From the NCBI RefSeq assembly GCF_014805625.2, contig NW_023998422.1, positions 4,897,874 through 4,961,873 of the forward strand: 64,000 bases of DNA. The letters are read 5' to 3'. The notes under the pieces are model-generated. The model did not search any database, had not been told where the DNA came from, and saw only the letters and a list, made by a program, of their open reading frames with translations. The position numbers and the translations under genes are program-made. This DNA comes from Glossina fuscipes (taxonomy: Eukaryota > Arthropoda > Insecta > Diptera > Glossinidae). Of this stretch, positions 40,301 to 52,300 are shown piece by piece. The stretch's first letter is position 1; every line of letters starts with the position of its first letter.

Positions 40301-43300
40301 TATGCGATCCCTACAAATAAATGAAGAAATCGAAATAAATCAATAAAATCTAGTCAGTAAATTGTTGAAAGGTATAAAGTGAATAAAATAGTGCATACAT
40401 GTATATTAAGTCTGGTAGATGGTTGTAGTGGGCACACAAAACGCTACACTGGAGACCTTATGAATAATACAATTATTATATAATAAGTTATGCAGTTTTA
40501 ACATATAATTAATATATAATACATTTATGATAACACCATCAAGAACGCAGCCCCCTTTACCCACGGTCTGTTGAAGTAGCGATTGGGTAATGAGAAACCC
40601 GTGGAGGCATTTTCTTTGCATTTTAAACAAAGCTTATTAAAGCAAATATGTACCGTTATAATCGATGAGCTTTTCCTATTTCTCTGTAAGATCCATTTCA
40701 GCTTTATATCATTAAGGCAGTTTCTTAGATAGCGAAGGGAGGTGGTGGCAGGGGGAATAAAGAAGTTCGCACTCAAACTTTCCAAATTTTTTGAAAAAGT
40801 TGTTAAAACTCGACAAAAGACGAAGCCTTTCATCTCGATCACTTCTAAAGGCCTTCTGGCATTCGCCTGTTTAAGAGGGCGCAGGGCGCAGGACGCGTAA
40901 TGCTTAATACTTCCGCATTCGAAACATTACTTTAGGTCGTATTAATCCGAAACCTGCTACCGTTTATGACTCGTCTTCCTTTTTTCTAGGTCTCGTATCT
41001 ATGTAATACAGAGAGGGACACGAAAGAAGTGAGGAAAGAAAGGAAGAAGAGAGGCAAGCAGCCGACTGACCACTCACTACAGCTACGACCAAAGCAAACT
41101 CTATCGTATTGAGATTTGATGCCGCAAACACTGACTTAATATATATCCGATTCTTATCTGCTTAACTGCTTATGCAGATAAATCTGATCTTTTCAAAGCA
41201 AATTCATCGTTCATCGATGTAAATTCGATCTAGTAAATTCATCACTGCTGATCCAGCAGTGGCACCCAAGGGTTCTTTTCACGCACGCCTATTTGCAAAT
41301 GATTCTAAAGTGTTTTTGGTTAATATTCATCAATTTGCATCAATGCGGTGATATGACATACTCGTGTCTTCTTGGATTTCTTGCACAATTTGATCGATGG
41401 TTAGTTAACGGTTAGTTAAATATCAAAACTGCGGAGCGTTTTCTCTCCATTTACGCGACATTGCACAATGCAGTTTGGGTTCTGCCTCATTTCAACGCAA
41501 TTCTCTTCGCCTGAATTAGCAAATATCTTAATATTACCTACGGACAATTAGGTATGCAAGGCGTCATGGTTTGGCTGGGCAGGATTAGCGGTATTAGGGT
41601 TAGTTTAATTGAATGTTTAAACATCTTCTAAATATATTTCTCTTGCAATTCTTTTTAAATTTCTCTTATCCATGTTTCAGTTCAGTTTACGGATTTTCTT
41701 TTTTATGATATTTCATTTTACAAAGCAAGTAAGTTTTCAAAGCTTTAACCCTTAACACCTGCTGTTCTGTTTTAAAATTGATTGATAAATGTCATTGCTT
41801 GATGTCATGTTATCAGAGTAAGGTTAGTTCTATCTAAGTAAAATTTCATGTACAACCTACGAATATTGCAGTGTGCTTGCGGCTGACTCAAGGATGCACA
41901 GTTTTGACATTGAATAAACGATTGCTATGACCTGCCAAGCAATCAATAATAAATTTTTAGTTATGTTCAAAACAACAGAAACCTACTAAAGCGGGATTTG
42001 ATTTTGATGAAAGATTAAAAATACAAATTTTAAATTGTTGATATTAAACAAAGATATTTTGATAGAATTGCAAGAGACATATTTTTTAGTCCTAAGGGTG
42101 TTTCCCTTTACGTTGAAGCTAACGAGCAGCCTTTAAATTTAATCAAATTTATTTTTAGTTTTAATTACATAAAACAACATTAAATGCAAAAGCGTGTAGA
42201 GTTTCTTCCCTTCTTCTTTTATTTCAACAGATATATACTGCTCTCCTTTTCAAAGTTCGTTTAATTAATGTGACATACACGTACAACACGTCACTAAATA
42301 AGTGCATAGGATGATTACTGACGAATGCCTAGGATTATTAGACAACGCCGATCTCTCAACGAAATGTATCAAATTTTCATGACATACCTTCGATTAGTTT
42401 ACAACTTACTTAGTTTCATTCGGTACACACGAACTTCAGATTTTTTCCATTATTGTACAAAAACGAAGGTAGCGTCACCTACTCAGGGGATATCTCCTGC
42501 ACGTGCAGGCGAGTGTTTTAGGTTTGGAAAGAGCAAGAGGCTACAATCATTATAACTAAACGCGCATATCAGGGACCAATTTGGCCCTGTGTCCTGCTGC
42601 CCAATGCCTGTTTATTCAAATGCATTGACTCATGTTTGTAGGGACTTTTGAAAGAAACTGGGAAGTACTTGCGTAAAAAATTGTGTTTGCTGTGAAACGA
42701 ATTTTTAATTTTCGCAATACTCCCCAGTTATTATACCCTACACCACTTGTCAGGCAAGGCCGTATTAAGTTTTCGCGGGTGTAAGCAACATCCAGAAGAA
42801 CCTGAGATAGACGCACCTTTCATTATACTTATTGATGTAGCATATCCCTTACTTGTCTGTCCGTCTGTCCGCCTTGTTTTCTTGTGTTCAAACTACCGGC
42901 TATAATTTTTGCTTCGGATCGAAGGACTCTTTGAACTATTTCTCGTACAAAGCCTTATATTGAAAAGTCGTTATATGAATAAATGGGTGATAGTGTAGAG
43001 AAACCCCGGCCCATTGTACCTTTTTTACTCAATTTTGTTTTTCTTTAAATCTCCTTTTGAAGCGGAAACGAGTAATCGCTTTCACTAATTAACCTCAACA
43101 AGAAGTCAAAATGCGTTCCCCTCGATTGTGACCATTTTGTTTATATAAAATAGTTAATAATTTCATCTGTGGGCGAAGAGGTATGGTATGCAGTGACGGA
43201 CCATCATTTCATTTCCTTGCATTATTATGAGTGCCCGACTTACATTTCCTCTGATTTTAGTTTAAGCATAAGCCTTCCTGTTAATAACCATAATATTTGA

Positions 43301-46300
43301 ATTCTTTGCCTCTCCTCTTCCTCATTTCCTTCTAATACTCTTAATTTACGTTTAGTAATAATATTTATTATAAAGTGATCAATTTCAGTTCATTTGATAG
43401 TAAATTATGGAAATTACCTGTTATTAAAAATGCATTATCCTTTTGTTTATAGCTACTTAAATGATAACCGCACTGTGTCTTTGGTCTCTTTTTTTTTTTT
43501 TTTTTTCTTGTTTTTTTACTAATTACTTTGCATGCACTTGCAGGAAACTGAACTTAAATGAATGAATGAACGAATGAACGAATGAATGGATGAATGGATG
43601 AATGGATGAATGTTTGTTAAGGATATCTATTAGAATCAAATGGGTAAACTTTCAAACCACAGAAGCAATCATTATAAATACTTGTATATATAGTGTATAT
43701 ATGTATATATATGTTATCATCCATAAGTCAGCATTTCAGGAGACTTTAAAGTGCAAGATTTACAACTACGTATACGCAATACTAAGTGCTAGGGAATCAT
43801 TATTTTCCACAATGAAATTATAAATGATGATATTAGAGACAGGAACATTTGTAAGTGCGTGTACTTGTACAATAGCCAAAGATTACTTCGATGATGATTA
43901 TAAAAATTATAATAATTATTATGATGAAAACTATGCAAAACAAAAAAAACAAAAAAAAGAAAGAAACTCCGGCTTATGAGAAAGTAAACGCTACTACGCC
44001 ATAGCTATGTAAAACAGTTCATGACGGTGGAGATATTTATTAAGTGATGTAGAAAAAACGAAATGGCTAAAGCACTTAAGGTTGCGGTCATTAGATGGAG
44101 TTATGCAATGGAAAAAGCTTTATTTCGTTGAGTAAAAACAAAAAAGCAAAAAAAAAGGAATGATATAACAGAAAATGAAGGAGGATGAAGACAACGAAAA
44201 CAAAGAAAGTAAAAAATGCATTGCACGCCATTTCATTCCCTCCCGAGTTTTCGTGATAATTTTTTTTTAAATTTCCCATCGCTTTCTTAGAATTGAAAGA
44301 CTGCATAATTTTTGGTCTTCACAAGTTTCTTTAAAATTCTTATAGATATATATCCAGACGGTCGATCTTCTGTTTGAGAGTGAAACGTCTTATTCCATTA
44401 ACCTTAAGGATCTTGGAAATACGCTTTGCGATCTAAATGTATTCCTATGGCATATATTGCAAATTTCTCCAAGTCAGTCATGAAGCTTTAAGAAGCTAGT
44501 AAGAAGCGCGTCATACCCAACTTCAATTGTAAGTGCTATAGACTATACGGTAATTGCGATTGATGGGTGGCCGTAGCTACAGTGTTTTCTCGGTTGGTAA
44601 AGGCATAATACTTGACTGATCGGATACATAGTTGACATGGTGAGGCCACTCTCTGTTTCTCTCTTTCGATCACCGTAAAGACGTACACGCGGGAAGCATT
44701 CCCTGTAAATGACTGGCCATATAAAAAACCCTTTATGATGTCATGAAGAAACATAAACAGACTGAAGAAGACTGAATTTTAAGTATACGAGTTTGGCAGG
44801 AAGGATACCTGCAAACGGAAGGCTTGTATCTCCTCAATTGGTATACACAACACTTATGCTAGAGCACTCCTATTGATAGAATTATTAACATTCTTTTTCA
44901 TTATATATTGACGTCAATCTAAAAAATGGCGATACCATAGCTTTCAACATCTCAAAGCTTAGCTTGTAGCGCTCTCTTTCCCTAATTAATTATGCTCGAA
45001 CCTCTGGCTTTGTAAGGCAAAGAGACCAACTCTGCCTGGTCAGGTGTTCAATTGATGAATGATCAAAAAAGCTTTTACTTAAGGGGGTTTAGAATACCAA
45101 TAGTGGACCACTAAGCAAATGTATTGTACAGAAAATGCTTGTATTATTAAAGTGGGATTAAAGTACACTATATTTTTGTTATATGCTTTTTATTTTGTGT
45201 CAATTTATCTCATACTCAGCACTCGGTTCATTTTCCGATGTCACCTTTGAGTGTTAGTGCAATTAGATACGCTTCGCCCCTGCCAGAGGGAAAAGGATGC
45301 CACATACATGTTCTCATTCTGGAACTGCCGGGTAGCTTTGCTCCTTGTTGGGCGCGAGTGACGTTTTTCAACTCCCTGCGAGTAGATGGAAAGATCATCT
45401 CTCGTGAGTGTTGAGATTGGCAGTTTAAAAGTTGGCCTAAACGTACTAACTTTGCAACTAGAGGTGCATTTCGCCTTATTGCGCTTGCGAGAGCAAAGAA
45501 CGGTTACCCACAATTCGTTGCTTAAAGAGATTAATTAAAAGATCAATGAAAAAGTCTGAGCAACTGACCTGAACACAAGGCTGGAATAACCAAGAAACTT
45601 TCACTGTCTTCTAAAGTACGTGAAAGTACCACCGACCAATCGATGCGCACAAGGTTAAAAAATAGTTTCTAGAAATTTTGTATTAGATTGATATTTTGAA
45701 TATCTAAGATACTCAAGTCTTAACATTCTAGTCTTTCGATTTTGAAGGAATAATTAATGAAATAAAACCACTGACCAACTAATCGAGGAGTTCAAACAAG
45801 AGAAAAATGTAAAAAAGAAACATAACGAATTCCATAATTTGCTATTGACATTTGAGTTCACATAAATGCTTCCTCGAAATGAAAAGATTGAAAAACCAAT
45901 ACCAATTATCTGTTTATTGAAATTCTTTCATTTTCTCCTTCGAAGGTATTTTATAATAAAACACATATTTTTTATATTTTTTCTTTCTCTAAGCCAAAGC
46001 AATTCTTCTGCGAGCGAGACTATATTTTTTAGTTCAAATGCAAAAAAAAAGTTATAGGAATTATCGCATTTACTTTTCTATTCAATCACTTGTTTATTTG
46101 CTTACCTACTTTTCACGTCCTAAAGCACATAGTCTATAAGGATGTCTAAGGTTTGTGCGGATGAGAGAGAAGAGCCAAGATAGATCCACCTTTTATTATA
46201 CCGATCGATTCTAAGTTTAATCCAGTCTGTCCGTCTGTCTGTCCATGAAATGTGTGTTCATGCCTACTCGCTTTGTAACAGTATCCCGACAAACTAAATT

Positions 46301-49300
46301 GATACGAAAAATTTGATTCAGATGCGACAATTTCTCGAACTCCATCTCATCTAACCGTCCTTACAACGAATGAATCTTTCATTCATTTCATCAAGAAGTA
46401 CAACTTTTAATATTTCATGATAATAATTAGTTCAAAGGAAATTGACATGGAAATCAAGCTTAGCGAATTTGGACCATGTAGGTCTAGTTTATGGACTTCG
46501 CGTGAAAATAATGTATAACTGTTGGTGTTTGACGAGTGAATAACTGCATTATGCCACTCGGTGCGGTGTGTCTAATAGTCGGCCTTGTCCGACTATAATG
46601 CTCTTACTTGTTTCTGCATACATTTGTTGATCTAAATTTATACCTTACACCACATGAGGTCGAAGCATATTTTAAGTTTGTGCGCAAAGAAGGAGTTGAG
46701 ATAGATCCACTCTTTATTGTATCGCTTTGATTCAGAATTGTTTTCTAAATTAATGTAAGCTTGATTGTCCGTCTTGCTTTCTTGTGTTCAATCTATAGGC
46801 CGCAATTTTGGAGATATTTTGATGAAATTTGGTACGGTAACGTGTTTTGGCCCAAGGAGGAACGCTACCGATACACTTCTGATCGAATCACTTTTTAATC
46901 TTACTTTGAACAATCACCTTAAGCGGAATCGTATAGAGTAAGTGGAGGTGGGCTGCGTCGTATTATTTTTGGTTTTTAATTCATTTGTTCAGTCAGTCAC
47001 TTTTTTGAAGAATTACTTGTACAAAACTTGTAAACGCAAAGCTACTAATAGAGCAACAATATAAAAGTTGTACGTATTGCATGTATTCTGATCATTTTTT
47101 TTACTTGAAAAAAGAATTTATTGAGAATAATTGATACAATATGTATTGATCGAAATATTTTCAATAATTCCACATGTCGACACAGTGTGGGAAGAACGGT
47201 ATTGGTTTGGCAGCACTCCGACACATCGCCGACTCATTTTCGTACTTCATTTTGGAACCGCGGGCCAAATAAGTTTTACTGCATCGATCTGAGCAAGAAA
47301 GCATGTAAACAGGCGGCGCTATATCTGGTGAGTGCGCTGGGCGCGGTAGAACTTCCCAAACGAGCTACAACAGTGTTTCCTTGATAACTCTTGCAACGTG
47401 CGGCAGAGCGCTGTCATGTAAGGTGATCATTTTGGGTCTGTTAACCGTAACGGTAAACTTTTGTCTGCGAACATGAAGAATTGTAGGTATCAAAATCGAG
47501 TAGATTGTAAAAGTTAAATTTCAATTTTACTTAATAATCTTCGAGACAAGCAACAATATTCCTTGACATAATAGTCTTTTAGCAATAGCTTCGATGGTCT
47601 ATTTACAATGAGAACCGTCGATAGGTATAGCCATCCGTAACAGACACCAACGGGGACACCGCCACTCCTTTGTTCGCGAGGTTAGCAACCCCAATAGTCT
47701 GTGCTAGGAAGTAACTCGAATGTGAACTCTTTAACGCTAGCCAGTGCGATATCGGGTTCGCGAATCGCATCGCATTGTCATGATGAAAGAGTTCCCTTTT
47801 CGCAGAACCTGGTCGTTTCTATTTGATTTCATCTCTTGAAGGCAAGTTATTAACATATTCCCCATTACAATCAATGACAATTCTCATGTGCGTCATGAAG
47901 CCATAAACTTTTAAGCATATAAAGTTGTCTTCGCTTTCTTTGGAGCCAAAGTGTTCTACATATCCATTCATTTCTTGTTGCGTGACGTGAAAGACAAATG
48001 CTTTATCTATAATTCCAAATTGACGCAACAACTCGGTTTCACATCTATGGAATGGCGAAGAGTTGATTGAAACATTCTGGTGATGACTTCTTTTTCGCTC
48101 TAAGCAAACTCGGCAATCTCTTGGAAACTTTTTCATATTCCCACCGTATGTCTGCTACTTTGGGTATCAACAGTCAACCAATTGCTTTTGGTGGATTTAC
48201 TTCGGAATTTCTGACGTAGTTACTTAGTTTATGCGGTCACGACGATATTCGTCTTGGCAGCTCGTAAGATCTGCCACTGAATTTCTCGTTATAATACGAA
48301 GCATTACGTTTACCCAGAGTGGATTCGAGTTTGGCTTTAAGACTGGTTGAACTAACGCCTTTGGAATGAACCCTCGCTAATCAATTTCTTTTTTCTAACA
48401 TGCGAATCAGCGTGCGCTGCGAATGACTTTATCTAGCAAGTACTAAACAGAGTGATGTTTATAAAATTAAGCTTTATATGGATGGCAGTTAGGTCCGTAG
48501 TAAGCTCTTTTTTAACAGTAAACTTCACGCAGTCAGGGCTCGAAGAAAGTGAAACCCGCAGCACTCGCAATAGAAAATGAAAAATGAAGGAAATCATGAT
48601 ACAATGTGCCGTGTTGGGGCATAACCTCGCTCATACAACTATTCAGATATTAAATGCTAGTATTCTAGCTCTAGCATTAGTAACAATGAAGAAGAATTAA
48701 ATAGCAGAATGAATGTGTTGATGTGTATGTACAGAATATTCAACTGTGTAGAATACTCTACTTCAGCAAAGGCATCAAACATCTTACTGAAGTGAGTTTA
48801 TTTAGTTATTTTTGATGATTCTCGAAAGGAAAAAAAGTTTTCTTCACAGAGAGAGAGAGAGCTAAAGTTGCATATTTTGTGTATTGCGGTTAAATAGTTT
48901 ACCAAACTGCAATCATTAATCTTCATTTTTGTTAAAACTACTATTACTGCGAGTGATGCTTCTTTAAGTACATTAGTAAGCAGTAAGACTGTCGACGACG
49001 GTGTTAAGCAAATGTAAGTTCAAAAAAAAAATAAAAGAAACTTAAGCAAAGAGAATCATGCAACCATATAACTACAACTATCTTAGTAGCTTTATATACC
49101 AATGAATAACATTAACAGATTTCACCCCATCTACTATTCTTTCCTACCCAACCGTACTGGCGGTGCTGTCCCCAATTTTTCGGGTTCCTTGTTTTATAAA
49201 AGATGGAAAAAAAAAAAAACTAAACAATGAAATCATTATGAAAAATGTTCTTTTACTTATTTTGTTTTATATGTTTTATTTTTTGTTTTGTTTTGTTTTG

Positions 49301-52300
49301 TATATATATGTTGGCTAAGTAGAGCATGAAGTGAGTCAGATAGTGCTAACAACCCTATTTGTGGTAATATTGCTCAGACACATGCTAGCTTAGATAGATA
49401 GATAGATAGGTAGATAGATAGATAGACAGGCAGGCGGCAGACAGACAGACAGACAGACAGATAGACGGATAGACGGACAGACAGGCATTCAGACAAACAG
49501 CAAAACTAACTGACTGAGTAACTGACAGACCGACATTTAGACATTAATTCATAATTACGTATGCTGACAGTGTTGGCAACTAAAACTTTCAAGTACTTAC
49601 TTGTATACATAATGAGGCTCATACACGCACACATAAACACATTTACGCCGAAATTCTTTTCAAAAAAATAGCTTATTTATGTACACATAGTATGTAGTTG
49701 TTTGTTGAAATCTCATGCAAGCGCGCAAGTTAGGGAGCAAGTGTTGGCATTAAAAGTGCTAACCTTAGGAAACGGAAACATTCATGTATTTAAGTGTACC
49801 AGAGCATTAGTTAGTTATTAATTGTAGTGTAAGCATATAACGTGGCTTGCATGTATTCATCTATACCTATATATGCATGTATGTGTGTACATAGTGTACA
49901 TGTGTAAATTTTACTAAAAGCCTTTTACTTAAGAAAATTAAACAAGTTCCCTATAGAATTTTAACTAATAGTAATCAACATTTTCCTAAAGTAAATAAGG
50001 GTACAAAAGAAAGAATCTGTGCATAATTTTATGATATCATACCATTACTAGGCCAGCACAAAACTATTCTTCTTTTCCTTTTTATAACTAAAATAATCCG
50101 ATTTTATTTTATGTCAAAAGTAGGTCTCTCCTCAAAAATGGAAATTTGAAGAAATTTGTGTTCAAGAAAGAAATCATGAAACTGATTATAATGATCACTT
50201 TCATCTTCGTTAGCTATGCATCCGCGATATGAGAGAAAGCTAAAGGTGATAAAAAGAACCGCCAGACTACTTATTGTTAAAGCTAAGTTAACTGAATTTG
50301 TACAGCTAAGGGTTAATACCTAACTTCAGAAGCGTACATTTTTCGTTATGCGTGGGTTACTGTTGATATTTATATAATGCGAAAACATTAGTTTGTCTTT
50401 GAAAAGGGTTCTATTGTTTTTAAAAGTAATAAAATAAGCAATTGTGGGACACGGCTCCCTAGCACGGCACAATACCGCTTCGCTTAGTACGTTTATTGAT
50501 ATAACGTCTTCTCTGAGTGAGGTATAAGACGAGAACTAATCGAAGAGATGGTGCGATTATAGGCATTAGTGGCAATAGTGTTCGTCCCTGGGCTAAAACA
50601 TCCAGCCCTAATGGTCTTAAATACTTTCGTGACTAAAGACTTAATTGAAGATATGCTACTATCTAGTTAGGTCAACCTATAGTTACTTGTATAAGGACTT
50701 TCAAGTGGTGCGATCTGAGCCATTTTGAATAGTCATCACTCTTGAGCCAAGGCATATGGACGTAACAAATTGAAAAGGTTGAACAAAAGAAAACAAGACG
50801 GGTAGACGAACGGATGTAGAAAGTGACTCCGAATCGATCGGTACAAAATGCGAGTTTATCTCAAGTCTTTCCATTTATACATCCTTGTACCACAAGCATC
50901 GTATGGCTCAGATGTTCTCCTTTATGACCAATTAAAGACCAATTTAACCTTACCTTCATTAAAACTATTTATTATTCCAAATCTGGTTCAGCGGCTTCAA
51001 AGGCGATATCACCTCAGATATGATGCACTTATGCCAACCTTTTTTCCAATCCTCGAAATCGTCGAGTTGTCGTAGTCAATTCCGAAAATGTTCTTCAAAG
51101 CTTTCTTCGACTCAGCTGGTGTCTCTTCAATCGAGTTGAAACTTAATCCTCGGAGTAGTCTCTTCAGCTTAGGGAATAGCCAGAAATCACTTACGGCTAA
51201 ATTACTTGTCCTTTAGACCGGCATCATCGGCATCTTTTGACGGAGAAAATCCCTATGCATGCAACTTATTCTTCTTCTCTTCTTCAGCAATAAAAACAAG
51301 TTATTACATACCAGATGAGGATTGTACGGTGGACTAATTGAATGATTCGATATTTAGAATGTTTAAATAATCGGTTTCTAGATAGGGTGTTCAAGAGCTG
51401 ATATTGTCGCAAAGATCGGTAAAAAGATGATTCCCTATCGTCCATAATTGATCGTTTAACTTTGCCCCCAAAAGGCAGCGTTCCTACATGACCGGATTTT
51501 CCGAGAAAGCGAAGACCATTTGCTTGAAAGTTCTTCGAGCGCGAACAACTTTTGGTGGTTTTGATTCATCTTGAACCACCCATACAGACAACTCCTATTT
51601 ACGTCTCTACTCATAAGCATAGATAGGCTAAAAATATAAAAAGTGACCTACGAACCTTATCTTGTTGTTGATGATTGATGAAAAATTTCGAAGGCACTCA
51701 TTCCCAAAATTTTGTGTCATACGTTGATATTTTTGAATTTTTTCATTTTCTTTTTTTTTAATAACAAACGAAAAATTTGAATTTGTTTGAAATTATTTTC
51801 AAAGTTATTTCCGCGATATTTTTTAACCGTCAATCAACATGCATTTTAAATTATTATTATTAATGTTATTCGCATGGTTTGGTGTGGCATTCTCATCTAT
51901 AGCCACCGGTACCTATAAGGATACAAGTAATGCTTTTCGCCCTTTCTAAGTAATCCTATTATTTTATATTAAATTTATTTAGGATATCCCGGAAAATGCG
52001 TCATCAATGATAATTTAGTGTTAAATCCTGGAGAGGAAAGGCAAGAGTTGGGCACTTGCAGTCTAATCAAATGCCTCAAAAATGGTCATGTTGTATTCAC
52101 GGGGTAAAAGTTATTCGTGAAATAAGGATTCACTCAGTTAATAGTAGTCTTATCCCTTCGCTATTATATCGTAGGTGTAACATTCAGACTATACCGTCTG
52201 GTTGCAAATACCTGGGCTATAAACATCCTTTTGCTGTTTTCCCGGACTGCTGTGAGAAGAAATACGAATGCCCATCATTTCCCTCCAGCATAACATAATC

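Noticed and set aside
41243..41261. Perfect inverted repeat CACTGCTG-ATC-CAGCAGTG
   Set aside because: Eight-base arms alone are expected by chance somewhere in 64 kb; no associated feature.
47819..48136. Hypothetical 105-residue protein
   Set aside because: Reinterpreted as the interior of a dead mariner transposase; the listed Met is internal.
49388..49500. Regular short repeats resembling a CRISPR or telomere-like array
   Set aside because: Plain GATA/GACA microsatellite with no spacers.
52056..52298. 80-codon single-exon protein
   Set aside because: The spliced three-exon model restores a signal peptide and all eight SVWC cysteines; the unspliced frame reads intron 2.
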